Source: Paraburkholderia phytofirmans OLGA172 (GTDB lineage: Bacteria > Pseudomonadota > Gammaproteobacteria > Burkholderiales > Burkholderiaceae). From it: DNA of 64,000 bases. The stretch covers positions 73,324-137,323 of the forward strand of contig NZ_CP014581.1 of assembly GCF_001634365.1 (NCBI RefSeq), in the 5' to 3' direction. The notes beneath the pieces are model-generated. The model was not told where the DNA came from, did not search any database, and was given only the letters and a program-made list of their open reading frames with translations. How positions within the stretch are numbered: position 1 is the first letter of the stretch; each line of letters begins with the position of its first letter. Positions 8,865 through 16,883 of the stretch are shown here, one piece after another. The translations under genes and the position numbers were made by a program.

Positions 8865-9197
8865 TTATGAGGCGTAGTTATTGACGACCACCGCGCTGTA
8901 GACCAGCGCCGACACGCACAGGCAGACCGTGAACTCGAAGTCGTACAGGCCCTTGTGTTTGCGCCAGTAGAGGAATCCCACGAAAAGGATGGCGATGAAG
9001 AACAGCTTGACGATGGAAATCACGAGCGCGAAGCCCATCCACTGACTGAGCCAGTTCAAAAGCTTGTTCGTCTCGAAGCGCCCCCTGGAGGCGATGAGAG
9101 TGCTATGCCAGTCCAGCACTTGAAGAACCGCAACTGCGCCGAGAAGGATCGGCGTGCGGTTCCCTAAAACCGTTTTTAGAGATTGGTCTCGTGTCAT
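8865..9197 (-). CDS. Small membrane protein with four hydrophobic segments
   Basis: The 110-residue product has hydrophobic segments at about 16-34, 50-72 and 85-104 and the motif 'VLDWHSTLIASRGRFETNKLLN'. This D-x-x-(S/T)-L then E/N-x-N pattern recalls the DUF5658 family of small membrane proteins, but I am not certain. It is the most upstream gene of the leftward transfer cluster. It is separated from the next gene by about 150 bp, which hold an AT-rich stretch with ATCAATATTGAT, so it may have its own terminator or regulator. Confidence 0.65.
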   Translation of the reverse strand: MTRDQSLKTVLGNRTPILLGAVAVLQVLDWHSTLIASRGRFETNKLLNWLSQWMGFALVISIVKLFFIAILFVGFLYWRKHKGLYDFEFTVCLCVSALVYSAVVVNNYAS

Positions 9198-9231
9198 TTT
9201 GCCCCCGTATAGGCTGCGCCGAGTTCTTAAC

Positions 9232-9259
9232 TTGTATCATGCGCGGTAGTGAGTATAAT
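9232..9259 (+). promoter_or_regulatory. Candidate sigma70-type promoter in the divergent region
   Basis: The intergenic stretch 9198-9607 contains a perfect -10 box TATAAT at 9254-9259 and TTGTAT at 9232-9237, 16 bp apart, reading rightwards. It could drive the zeta/KfrB and DUF1173 genes through a leader of about 340 nt. The rest of the gap shows no credible ORF or RNA gene to me. Confidence 0.4.
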
Positions 9260-9607
9260 TTAATTTTCAATGAGTTGCATTACCTGACGCAGCCTTACCA
9301 CAACGAAATTTTCGCAAATGCGGTCAGAAATATGCATCCGCGATTTCACAGGTTCGTAAGACCTCTTGCGAGCCCGATCAGCTGGCCGAAATGTGTGTCG
9401 ATACGCGGGGAGTCTCGCAACTTCTGCCAATGGAAGCCACAAATTCGCAAGAGTTGAGCGGCGCTGTCCGTTCGCTTTGAGCGCGGATAGTTGGCGAGTT
9501 CGTGCGGCGGATCGGGTGTTTGCCTTGAAGGAAAGAGCAGCTTTTAAAATCGGTGTTGTATTGAAGAAGTCCCGCCATTAAGTGGTCTCAATGACCGGAG
9601 TGTGCCT

Positions 9608-10876
9608 ATGCAGCTTGAAAATATTCGGTATGTGAATTTCGATGAACCGGATAGACGCCTTGTGCAGGAGAAAGCGATTGAATCGGCGCAGGCCGAACCG
9701 GAAAAATACATCGAGGCATACCGGCAGGATGCTCGGTCTTTCGATGGTCGGTATGTCGCTGCGGATCTGTTCAAGGAGACGTTTCCGGAGTTCAGCGCGT
9801 CCCGTGAATCGCGCAACCGCTACAACAATCCGGTTCACAACACGGCTGCGGTGCTTTCTTCCGGCCTGTTCGCGGAGAATCTGCAGGGCAATCGTGAATC
9901 AGGGCGCGACGTCGTCTACTTTCTGACCGGGTCACCAGGCGCGGGCAAGACGTCGATGGTGCTGAAGGAGAATGCTCTGCCGGCGGACGCGCACATGATT
10001 TTTGAGGGGCAGATGTCAACGTTTGCGACCAGCGTCGACAAGATCCAGCAAGCGATTGACGCCGGGTTCATCCCTCATATCATCGTGGTTCACGCGCGCT
10101 CGGAGAACGCACTGGACAACACGCTTCGGCGGTTCTACGAGGAAGGACGCGGCTCGAGCGTCGCGACGATCGCCAAGATTCAGGGTGGCTTGCCGGTGTC
10201 ACTGGAGCAACTTGGCGCATACTTTGGGAATAACCTGCTGCTGGACATCATCGACGTCCGCGATCGGGCAAATCCGGTCAATCTGCAGGGATTCGACAAC
10301 ATCAATGTTCTGAAATCAGAGGGTACCCATGAACACATCCAGCAACGACTCGAAGCCCGAGTCGAGCAATACCGTGAAGCCGGACGAATCAACGACGACG
10401 CCTACCGGCAAGCCCTTGGACTCGCACCGAGAGATCGCCTCGCAGTGGATCAACAGCGCGATGAAAGGCATCAAGGAGATGCACGAGAACGAGGAAGCAC
10501 GCCAGGACGTCGCGAAGAGGCTGTTCTAGCAGCAGATCGCCCCGCCGAGGCCGGACAGGCACAGTCTGCGCAGACGCGGTTACGGATTACCGAGGCGAGC
10601 CAGGTACGCGCGAGCGTGGCGGGCAAGGTCGTGGAAGTCACGGACACCCACGTCCTGGTGCAGACAGGTCGAACGGACGCCGTGCGCTTCACGCGGGCTC
10701 AATTGAGTGGCGAGGTGCATGTAGGCAAGAGCGTCGAACTCGAATACCGGGCGAACGAGCGCAAGCAGACGCCGGAGCAGACCCGACAGCAACAATCGAC
10801 GCAGCAGCTCGATCAGAGCCGTCAGCGTGACACCACGCAACAGAACACGCAGAAGCGGTCGATAGATGGGCTATGA
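9608..10876 (+). CDS. Zeta-toxin-like kinase fused to a C-terminal KfrB-type domain
   Basis: I chose ATG at 9608, with CGGAG 7 nt upstream, over the GTG at 9602. The N-terminal two thirds resemble zeta toxin/chloramphenicol phosphotransferase P-loop kinases: Walker A GSPGAGKT at about residues 108-115, preceded by 'VVYFLT', with later 'PHIIVVHARSENALDNTLRRFYEEGRG'. Zeta toxins phosphorylate UDP-sugars of cell-wall synthesis. From about residue 335 'VAGKVVEVTDTHVLVQTGR' and 'VGKSVELEYR' match the KfrB domain of plasmid proteins. A Gln-rich tail follows. No classical epsilon antitoxin is adjacent. An out-of-frame ORF at 10329-10529 covers the linker, whose sequence here (Arg/Glu/Ala-rich) is of low complexity. 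Confidence 0.8.
   Translation: MQLENIRYVNFDEPDRRLVQEKAIESAQAEPEKYIEAYRQDARSFDGRYVAADLFKETFPEFSASRESRNRYNNPVHNTAAVLSSGLFAENLQGNRESGRDVVYFLTGSPGAGKTSMVLKENALPADAHMIFEGQMSTFATSVDKIQQAIDAGFIPHIIVVHARSENALDNTLRRFYEEGRGSSVATIAKIQGGLPVSLEQLGAYFGNNLLLDIIDVRDRANPVNLQGFDNINVLKSEGTHEHIQQRLEARVEQYREAGRINDDAYRQALGLAPRDRLAVDQQRDERHQGDARERGSTPGRREEAVLAADRPAEAGQAQSAQTRLRITEASQVRASVAGKVVEVTDTHVLVQTGRTDAVRFTRAQLSGEVHVGKSVELEYRANERKQTPEQTRQQQSTQQLDQSRQRDTTQQNTQKRSIDGL
10329..10529 (+). CDS. Nested small ORF inside the zeta/KfrB gene
   Basis: This 66-codon ORF lies in another plus frame entirely inside the zeta/KfrB gene. It starts with ATG preceded by AGAGGG about 5 nt upstream, a good ribosome binding site. 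Its product has protein-like composition: a Ser/Thr/Pro-rich N-terminus (MNTSSNDSKPESSNTVKP) and an amphipathic helix 'REIASQWINSAMKGIKEMHENEEARQDVAKRLF'. By contrast, the host frame is low complexity over the same bases. I do not recognise the family. A cognate antitoxin or a regulatory peptide are possible but unproven. Confidence 0.5.
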   Translation: MNTSSNDSKPESSNTVKPDESTTTPTGKPLDSHREIASQWINSAMKGIKEMHENEEARQDVAKRLF

Positions 10877-10946
10877 ATCCGGTGAGGCGGGCCCGCCGGA
10901 GTCACCAGAGGCCCACGGATAACGGCAACACTACGGGGAAGTGGAG

Positions 10947-12158
10947 ATGCACCAATATTCGATCGACGGGAAGATATATACCGAGGATGACCAGGGCCTG
11001 CAGGCAGCGCTGGGCCGCGTACACCACACGAAGATCCGGCCGCTGTGCCTGTGTGTGAGGCCGGGGGCACCGATGTATGTCTCTAAGGTCTCCGGGCACT
11101 TCCAGATCAAGCGGATGCCCGAGTCAGGCGCAGAACACTCAGCGGACTGCGACTCGTACGAGCCGCCCGCCGAATTGAGCGGCCTGGGCGAGGTGATGGG
11201 ACACGCGATCAAGGAGGACACCGAGGAGGGCAAGACCATGCTCAAACTCGACTTTGCCCTCAACAAGATTGCGGGGCGGGCGCCGCCCGCCCCGTCCGAT
11301 TCGGAGCCCGGCAGCGTCAAGGCGGATAGCTCCAAGCTGACGATCAGGTCACTGCTGCATTTCCTGTGGGACGCCTCGCACCTGACACACTGGAACCCGG
11401 GCATGGGTGGTAAGCGCAGCTGGGCGACGGTTCACAAGTACCTGACGCGCGCAGCGCAGGGAAAATTCACCAAGGGCTTGCACCTGCCAACCACACTCTA
11501 TGTGCCGGAGCCCTTCTATGTGGACAGGAAAGACGAAATCACGCAGCGACGGAAGGCCTTCATCGCGGCTGCCGAGCAGTCGGACCGACCCGGTCAGAAG
11601 CTTTTTATTGTGATCGGCGAAGTCAAGGAAGTCACTGCGGCCCGGTATGGCAAAAAGATGGTCCTGAAGCAGGTTCCGGACTTCTTTTTCATGATCAGCG
11701 AGGATCTGAACAAGAAGCTGAAGGTATTCAAGGATGAGGTCAGCCTGTGGAATGCGTTTCCAGAGATCCACCTGGTGACGATCGCAACTTTTAGCGTCGA
11801 TCGAACCGGTGTGGCGCAGATTGAGGAAATGGCACTCATGGTGATGACGGAGCAGTGGATCCCTTTTACGAACGTCGACGAAAAGAACCTCATCGAGTCG
11901 TTGATCGGCTCGCAACGGAGGTTTGTGAAGGGGCTGCGATACAATCTGGCCGCTTCGAAGCCGCTTGCCAGTGTCATCCTGAGCGACACGCAGGGCAAGC
12001 ACACGGCGATGTATCTGGTGCCGTCGAACGCGTCAGAGGACTATATGATGGCCCTGAACGATCTGACGGATAAGAGCGATCTGGAGCACGTGCGTTGGAT
12101 CGCAGGCGACATCATGCCTGCAATCCCGCCCGCTGCCGCGCCCTCACGCGCCGCGTAA
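10947..12158 (+). CDS. DUF1173-family plasmid protein
   Basis: The product of about 403 residues matches the DUF1173 family, which occurs on proteobacterial plasmids and has no assigned function. Typical pieces are 'RPLCLCVRPGAPMYVSKVSGHFQIKRMP', 'AEHSADCDSYEPP', 'LLHFLWDASHLTHWNPGM.GKRSW' and 'LYVPEPFY'. The Cys/His set near the N-terminus (C37, C39, H57, C61 by rough count) may bind metal. ATG at 10947 follows a GGGGAA stretch; a GTG lies two codons earlier. It is probably co-transcribed with the zeta/KfrB gene 70 bp upstream. Confidence 0.85.
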   Translation: MHQYSIDGKIYTEDDQGLQAALGRVHHTKIRPLCLCVRPGAPMYVSKVSGHFQIKRMPESGAEHSADCDSYEPPAELSGLGEVMGHAIKEDTEEGKTMLKLDFALNKIAGRAPPAPSDSEPGSVKADSSKLTIRSLLHFLWDASHLTHWNPGMGGKRSWATVHKYLTRAAQGKFTKGLHLPTTLYVPEPFYVDRKDEITQRRKAFIAAAEQSDRPGQKLFIVIGEVKEVTAARYGKKMVLKQVPDFFFMISEDLNKKLKVFKDEVSLWNAFPEIHLVTIATFSVDRTGVAQIEEMALMVMTEQWIPFTNVDEKNLIESLIGSQRRFVKGLRYNLAASKPLASVILSDTQGKHTAMYLVPSNASEDYMMALNDLTDKSDLEHVRWIAGDIMPAIPPAAAPSRAA

Positions 12159-12170
12159 TGGTCGAGATAG

Positions 12171-12194
12171 CAGTCTTTCGCATGCGAAAGACTG
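12171..12194. promoter_or_regulatory. Candidate ParB-binding (parS-like) palindrome, copy 1
   Basis: A perfect 24-bp palindrome whose core TTTCGCATGCGAAA (12176-12189) recurs at 26991 and at 59418, the last one directly upstream of parA. The position between two genes, right after the DUF1173 stop, fits a centromere-like or operator site. Confidence 0.6.
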
Positions 12195-12237
12195 TCCTAC
12201 CCTGTCTCAGTCCTCTTGCGGTTGACTCGCATTTCCG

Positions 12238-12771
12238 GTGATCCACTTCCCAGCTCTTGACCATGTTGCGATTCGCCCGATCGCGGCCTACCTCACGCCG
12301 GCAGTTCTCGGCGCGCTTCTGCTTGCTCGGTGCGCGCGGGGCAACGCTCTGTTCGCCCTCATCGCCCTGCCCGGCACGCTCGCCCATGAGCTTCTGCACT
12401 TCCTGGTTGGATTCGTGACACTTGCGCGGCCGGTGAGCCTGTCGGTGTGGCCACAACGCACACAGGGCGGCTCATACGTGCTGGGTGAAGTCCTGTTTGA
12501 GAATCTGCGTTGGTGGAACGCAGCGCCCGCAAGCCTTGCCCCTATGCTTGGCTATGCCATAGCGGCGGCGGTCGCGATGATGCGCCTGCGAAGCGGCTAC
12601 ACGTTCTCGTCGTGGGACCTGGCCGTATGGGTAGCTCTCGCGCAGCTGATCTTCGCAGCGTGGCCGTCGACGGTGGACTGGCGTCTCTCCCTGAAATCAT
12701 GGCCGCTGTTGCTCACCGCGTTCGGAGCTTTATGGCTTCACTACTATTCCCACGGTCTTGCACCCGGTTAG
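12238..12771 (+). CDS. Membrane protein with an HELLH zinc-protease-like motif
   Basis: This 177-residue protein starts with GTG and contains about five hydrophobic segments. In the second lies 'GTLAHELLHFLVGF', an HExxH motif at residues 50-54 embedded in a membrane helix, as in M50/site-2-type and related intramembrane metalloproteases. A second metal ligand (NPDG-like) is not evident, so it could equally be a non-catalytic M50-like or DUF-type membrane protein. It stands alone between the parS-like palindrome and a strong terminator. Confidence 0.65.
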   Translation: MIHFPALDHVAIRPIAAYLTPAVLGALLLARCARGNALFALIALPGTLAHELLHFLVGFVTLARPVSLSVWPQRTQGGSYVLGEVLFENLRWWNAAPASLAPMLGYAIAAAVAMMRLRSGYTFSSWDLAVWVALAQLIFAAWPSTVDWRLSLKSWPLLLTAFGALWLHYYSHGLAPG

Positions 12772-12786
12772 TCCGGGCATGGATGC

Positions 12787-12818
12787 AAAAGGGGCGCTCA
12801 TGGAGCGCCCCTTTTTTT
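12787..12818 (+). terminator. Rho-independent terminator
   Basis: A perfect 9-bp stem (GGGGCGCTC / GAGCGCCCC) with loop ATG and seven T residues after it; A residues on the left make it usable for the converging GDSL gene as well. Confidence 0.92.
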
Positions 12819-12859
12819 GACAGCCTGATTGTTACCCTACTCCACCCCCACCGAGAGGA

Positions 12860-14089
12860 CTACTTGCCCAGCCCGCTTTTGGCGACTTGCTGCTCGACGT
12901 ACTGAGCGAATAGCGCGTGCAGATGCGTCGACGGGTGCACGTTGTCTGCAAACATGTACGTCTGGTCGGCCCCGGCCACGGTGTAGGTTTGGGGCGAGCA
13001 GAACAGCGCCGAGGCGAACGAAGCGCCGTATTGGGCGGGGGTCAATCCATTCAGCACGCTCGGATTCTGCGTACCGTATGCGGTCGCATTGGCCGCCATC
13101 GACTGCAGATTGCACGCAGTGCCAGTGTTCGACACGGTGAAGCCGTTCGTCTGATAGCTCGCGTTGATGCCGTCCTGCCAGCTGAAGGCGTCGATCTGGA
13201 TCACCTTGCTGGCCGGCAGTCCAAGGCCCTGGATCGCCTGGGTAAGCGCGGCGTTATAGACGCTCGAGAGCGCGGTGAGCAGTTGCTGCGCGGACGATCC
13301 GCCCGTGACGCCGAGCGGAGTCTGCCCGATGTCCGGAACGTTCGAAACGACAACGTGTGAGGCGCCGGCCGCTACGATCTGCTGGATCACCCCGGCGAAG
13401 GTCTGTGCGACCGGACCGAGGCTGGCAGTTGCCTCGTTCTGGATCGCGGTGGCAGGGTCCATGCCGCCGGCTACGTCAGCAGCGACGGCCGCTTGGATGG
13501 TGGATTCCAGTTCGAAAATGTCATTGGCGCCGCCGTTGATCAGCACGAGCTGGTTCGCGTTGAAGCTGCCATGAGCGGCGAGGTAGTTCTGTAGCTGCTG
13601 CGTGACAGGAACGGTTGTCGCGGCCGAGTAGTCCGCATTGGCGGTGCCGACCGGCGCATGCCCTTCGCCAACCGGATCCTGCACGCGCGCCCCGCCCTGT
13701 GCGTAACCAAGGCCGGTCGACGCCGCGAGAGGCTGGCCGAAGCCGCCGAGGTAGGCCGCGCTGAGCGTACCACCGTAATATTCCGCGACCTTTTGGGTCC
13801 ACACTTCGCCGGGGTTGGTCGTGAAACGGCCACCGCCGAAGCTCGCGGTAATGACCGGAGCATAGGTGCCGACATCGGAGAGGCTGTCACCGAACGAAAC
13901 GACCTGAAGGTTGACGCCGCCTGTCGGCGTGCTGGTGTTGGCCGAGCTGGTGTTGCTGCTACCACCGCCGCCACCGCCGCATGCTGCCAGCATCGCGAAA
14001 GCAGCGCCGGCGATCGCCAGTTGCGCGAAGCGCGCGAGCGTGTTGCGGTCCGAACCGGTCTGAATATTGGTTTGATTGATCGACTTCAT
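12860..14089 (-). CDS. Secreted SGNH/GDSL-family esterase lipoprotein
   Basis: The 409-residue protein has a lipoprotein signal with lipobox LAAC and a Gly/Ser/Thr linker. The SGNH hydrolase domain shows block I 'VVSFGDSLSDVG' (nucleophile Ser about 69), block III 'INGGANDI', and block V 'MFADNVHPSTHLH' near the C-terminus with the Asp/His pair. It should hydrolyse ester bonds of lipids or polysaccharide acetyl groups outside the cell. This kind of gene is more typical of chromosomes. It is monocistronic, with AT-rich palindromic sequence upstream and a terminator after it. Confidence 0.9.
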   Translation of the reverse strand: MKSINQTNIQTGSDRNTLARFAQLAIAGAAFAMLAACGGGGGGSSNTSSANTSTPTGGVNLQVVSFGDSLSDVGTYAPVITASFGGGRFTTNPGEVWTQKVAEYYGGTLSAAYLGGFGQPLAASTGLGYAQGGARVQDPVGEGHAPVGTANADYSAATTVPVTQQLQNYLAAHGSFNANQLVLINGGANDIFELESTIQAAVAADVAGGMDPATAIQNEATASLGPVAQTFAGVIQQIVAAGASHVVVSNVPDIGQTPLGVTGGSSAQQLLTALSSVYNAALTQAIQGLGLPASKVIQIDAFSWQDGINASYQTNGFTVSNTGTACNLQSMAANATAYGTQNPSVLNGLTPAQYGASFASALFCSPQTYTVAGADQTYMFADNVHPSTHLHALFAQYVEQQVAKSGLGK

Positions 14090-14211
14090 CGGGTCATGTC
14101 CTCGTTTTGTGTGGCGACGGTCTAGCCGTCCAAGTTATTTGATTTGAGTCATTGATGCGGCCGCAGCGTCAGAGCAAAACTACGTCGCATCATGTTTAAC
14201 ATTGTAACATC

Positions 14212-14241
14212 AAAACATCAAAAACGATATTTTGATGTTTT
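14212..14241. promoter_or_regulatory. AT-rich inverted repeat, candidate operator
   Basis: AAAACATCAAAA and TTTTGATGTTTT form perfect 12-bp arms around a 6-nt spacer, with an additional ACATCAAAAC copy on the left. On the minus strand it is followed by TACAAT, a possible -10 box of the GDSL gene. A second small inverted repeat (GAAGAA/TTCTTC) lies at 14243-14257. It may bind a repressor, or partly act as a terminator for the gene ending at 14289. Confidence 0.45.
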
Positions 14242-14288
14242 AGAAGAAACGTTCTTCAAAAGAAAAAACAACAACCGTTCTACTCCCC

Positions 14289-14504
14289 CTACGTGATGCG
14301 AGGTCGGCGACGAGTACCTCCGACAAGACTTCTGCCCAACAGGGAACTGACGCCGAAAAGCAACGCTACGAGTATCGCGATCGTCAACTGGTACATCGAC
14401 GTTTCGCTGAGGGGACCGTGACTCAGATACCAGAGTAGCCAGCCAAGCGGCCCAAGGGCGGCGCCGATTCCCACGATGCCACCCACCCCGAACAGTGTTT
14501 TCAT
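14289..14504 (-). CDS. Small membrane protein
   Basis: The 71-residue product has two hydrophobic segments (about 5-28 and 40-58) and a basic C-terminus (RRRPRIT). Its ATG touches the stop of the preceding gene at 14504. Family not recognised. Confidence 0.6.
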   Translation of the reverse strand: MKTLFGVGGIVGIGAALGPLGWLLWYLSHGPLSETSMYQLTIAILVALLFGVSSLLGRSLVGGTRRRPRIT

Positions 14505-14788
14505 TACAGATTCCCGGACTTCGTTGAAGGCTGCCCGCTGCTATCGACCAATGGTGATGCTGCAGGGGAGTTCGATGGTGCCAGTGCAACAGCCTGCGTA
14601 GGTGCAACTTCCGCGCCGACAAGCTGCGTGTGCAAGCTCATTGCATCACGGACGCTGTCGCGCTTACCGCGGGGCGTGTCGCCCTGCCACAGCATGTAAA
14701 CGGGCGCATCGCTTACGTTGTATTTCGCGATAGTCCATCCGCTGGGATGCGACATGTAGTACTCGTTCTCGATCTTCCACTGTCCCAT
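14504..14788 (-). CDS. Hypothetical plasmid protein
   Basis: The 94-residue product has a folded-looking N-terminal part 'WKIENEYYMSHPSGWTIAKYNVSDAPVYMLWQGD', which looks like a small single-domain protein describing a sandwich-type fold, and a Ser/Pro-rich C-terminus. It sits in a run of short leftward genes with 1-4 bp overlaps. No family recognised. Confidence 0.6.
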   Translation of the reverse strand: MGQWKIENEYYMSHPSGWTIAKYNVSDAPVYMLWQGDTPRGKRDSVRDAMSLHTQLVGAEVAPTQAVALAPSNSPAASPLVDSSGQPSTKSGNL

Positions 14789-14802
14789 CGCTGAGTCCGA
14801 TC

Positions 14803-15147
14803 CTATTCGTCGCGTGCAACGAGGTGACGCTTCAGACGCTGCTGAAAGGCACAGTCAGCAATGGGTCGATCCGCGCGTGGTACGCGCAGCGTCATCTTGC
14901 GGCATGGCTCGATCTGTTCGAAGCGGTACGCAGCTGCTGCTGCGAGGGTCGAATGCCAGACCGCACTACGCGCGGGTTCCTCAAAGTCGACGTCCGCAAG
15001 CATGACGACGCGCACACGACCCGCGCGATCCTTTAGGTACTCGCATGGCATCCAGTTGCCAGCGATCTCAACGTCCGTCACGTTGATTTCGCGAGGCACA
15101 CGGGCTGCGGATTGTTTCTCGGCGTGCATATACGTCCTGCTCCACAT
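14803..15147 (-). CDS. Hypothetical protein
   Basis: I chose ATG at 15147, which overlaps the stop of the upstream gene as TGATG. The long upstream extension is an out-of-frame read of that gene. The product of 114 residues (MWSRTYMHAEKQSAARVPR..) has a compact middle ('INVTDVEIAGNWMPCEYLKDRAGRVRVVMLADVDFEEPAR') and a basic C-terminus. Function unknown. Confidence 0.6.
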   Translation of the reverse strand: MWSRTYMHAEKQSAARVPREINVTDVEIAGNWMPCEYLKDRAGRVRVVMLADVDFEEPARSAVWHSTLAAAAAYRFEQIEPCRKMTLRVPRADRPIADCAFQQRLKRHLVARDE

Positions 15148-15374
15148 CAAGCGGCGGTAGGTCGAGCGGCGCTCAACCGTTCCACCATCTTTTCCACGTC
15201 CCTGCCGTACAGATAGACCGGTCCGAGTTCTTCGTAGCCAAACGAGCGAATGTAAGCGTACGCAAAGCAGGGATATTCCTTCGGCTCCCGTTCGTTGTCC
15301 GCGTCCCACTTCGGCATGCTTAGATCGTTCAGCAGGAATCGGCGCCACGCGCGTTTGTCTCGGAGTAGTTTCAT
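15147..15374 (-). CDS. Hypothetical protein
   Basis: The ATG at 15374 follows the stop of the nuclease-like gene by 8 bp. The 75-residue product (MKLLRDKRAWRRFLLNDLSMPKW..) is helical at the start, then 'YPCFAYAYIRSFGYEELGPVYLYGRDVEKM'. It is coupled to the next gene through TGATG. Family not recognised. Confidence 0.6.
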   Translation of the reverse strand: MKLLRDKRAWRRFLLNDLSMPKWDADNEREPKEYPCFAYAYIRSFGYEELGPVYLYGRDVEKMVERLSAARPTAA

Positions 15375-15382
15375 GGCTATGA

Positions 15383-15868
15383 CTAGGTCATTGAGACGGG
15401 CTGGCCATTGGTGAGCCGTCTCGCGATTGAGAACAGAACAGCCCGTTCCTTGTCCGCATCTGGCGTATGCGCGAATTCTGCCCAGCTGCCTACTGCCGTG
15501 TTCGGTCCGGGCCAGATATTTCCCTGCGGCCGGACGACTTCCCGTACGGTCGGCCCGACCGCGTAGAGAAGCCCCCATTTCGGTGGCAACTCGTCTGCTG
15601 CGATCAGCCCCTGCGGGCAGAGGTAGAAGCGATACACACCCAACCCCGAACCAGTGGTCTGCCGTTCCGGTTTCAACGCGTCCGCGAGAAAGTCGCCACG
15701 GCTTATCTTGACCTCGATCAAGATCGAGCAGACGGCGCGAAAGCCGATCACGTCTGGCTGTTCGCGGCTTCCCGTGGCAATGATCTCTGTTCCGACGACA
15801 TCGAAGCCCTGCCGCTTCATCCAGCGGGCTCCGAGCGCGGTCAGCCTAATATGTTCAGGGCTAGGCAT
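15383..15868 (-). CDS. Candidate PD-(D/E)XK nuclease-fold protein (MmcB-like)
   Basis: I prefer ATG at 15868 with GAGG 7 nt upstream; a TTG at 15916 overlapping the previous stop is an alternative. The product of about 161 residues begins with a winged-helix-like 'HIRLTALGARWMKRQGFDVVGTEI' and then shows 'PDVIGFR....ILIEVKISRGDFLADALK', the D-x(n)-E-x-K arrangement of PD-(D/E)XK nucleases; this combination resembles MmcB-type DNA repair proteins. It would act on DNA. Catalysis is inferred only from the motif. Confidence 0.6.
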   Translation of the reverse strand: MPSPEHIRLTALGARWMKRQGFDVVGTEIIATGSREQPDVIGFRAVCSILIEVKISRGDFLADALKPERQTTGSGLGVYRFYLCPQGLIAADELPPKWGLLYAVGPTVREVVRPQGNIWPGPNTAVGSWAEFAHTPDADKERAVLFSIARRLTNGQPVSMT

Positions 15869-15916
15869 CCCGTTACCTCGCCGCAACTGTGCCGGTACGC
15901 CAAAGGCGGCGGACAA

Positions 15917-16510
15917 TCATTCGGCGGATCCCGCTTGCGCCTGGGTCTGCACATGTTGTGACATCGCAAAAAGGTTTGGATGCGCCCGATCCACCAGATG
16001 AGCCATCTGGATCAGCGTGCCCAAGGCGATGACGACGAGGCCGCTACGGCAGTATGCGGAGGCGTTGACCAGCGCCTTGACGGTCAACGTCTCGATAGCA
16101 GTCGGCTGGGCAGCCCCTGCGGTCGGGGTCAGCAGGGCGAGCATGTCGCTCTCTTCTTTCTTCGTCATCACTGCGCCAATCGCTACCCAGCACGTTCCTA
16201 CAAGGACAACGCAGGCAGACATCCAGTCGAACGTGTCTTCTCGAAGCACGAGATTGAACGGGAAATTGACACAGAGCGCGATCCAGCCCGCGATCGCGAG
16301 GACGAACGCGATGTTGTGCTGCTGTGTCGCCGTACCGGCATTTTGCTTGTGCTTCAGGCGACGGAAGAAACGCGGGACCGAGTAAACCGTAGCTGCGATA
16401 GAGGCAAAGAAGAGGAAGGATTCCTGCTGCGACATGGTGAGCAGTGCGTGGGCGATGGTCTGAATCGTCATTTGGATTTGGTCAGTCGTTGATTTGTTGG
16501 TGTTGGCCAT
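15917..16510 (-). CDS. Four-helix membrane protein, unknown
   Basis: ATG at 16510 is preferred over the TTG two codons upstream. The 197-residue protein has hydrophobic segments at about 32-46, 70-88, 98-116 and 155-175 and a soluble, Thr/Ala-rich cytosolic loop. It leads the leftward run of small genes. Function unknown. Confidence 0.65.
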   Translation of the reverse strand: MANTNKSTTDQIQMTIQTIAHALLTMSQQESFLFFASIAATVYSVPRFFRRLKHKQNAGTATQQHNIAFVLAIAGWIALCVNFPFNLVLREDTFDWMSACVVLVGTCWVAIGAVMTKKEESDMLALLTPTAGAAQPTAIETLTVKALVNASAYCRSGLVVIALGTLIQMAHLVDRAHPNLFAMSQHVQTQAQAGSAE

Positions 16511-16883
16511 TGCCAATCACGTTCTTTCCAGCGCTGCTAACGAAGCGTTGCGCGAATTTCCCCGGAACAGGCTGGCATCTTGTGTTGGACTCGGAAAACG
16601 TTCGCCCGGAATCGCAACGAACAAACATAATTTTAATCAGTTAAAAAAGTGAGCACAATCAATATTAAAGCGTGCTCGGTGGCGATAGCGTTCAGCACTC
16701 CGGCGGACTGGACTGCGCGGTCTGAGCGGCAATTTCGGGAGGCTGGGAGAGCGCTGCCGCGGGAAAAATGGCGCGGGAGAGCGCCGTTTTCAAGAGAGCT
16801 TGGCAGCCACCGTGCTCGGGGCGATTGGCGGAGTCGCATAGGCCGAGTAGGGCTGTAGGCGGACATCCCTGGACAGCACGAAA
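16511..16883. other. Intergenic stretch without a credible gene
   Basis: I see no convincing coding frame. It contains ATTTTAATCA at about 16630, a 10-mer that also occurs upstream of the genes starting at 4664 and 20560, each time on the same strand relative to the gene. The stretch probably carries the promoter of the membrane-protein gene at 15917-16510. Confidence 0.5.

Noticed and set aside
1..9197. oriT or relaxase gene near the transfer operon
   Set aside because: No relaxase-like protein is encoded in the window and no convincing nic-site inverted repeat was recognised.
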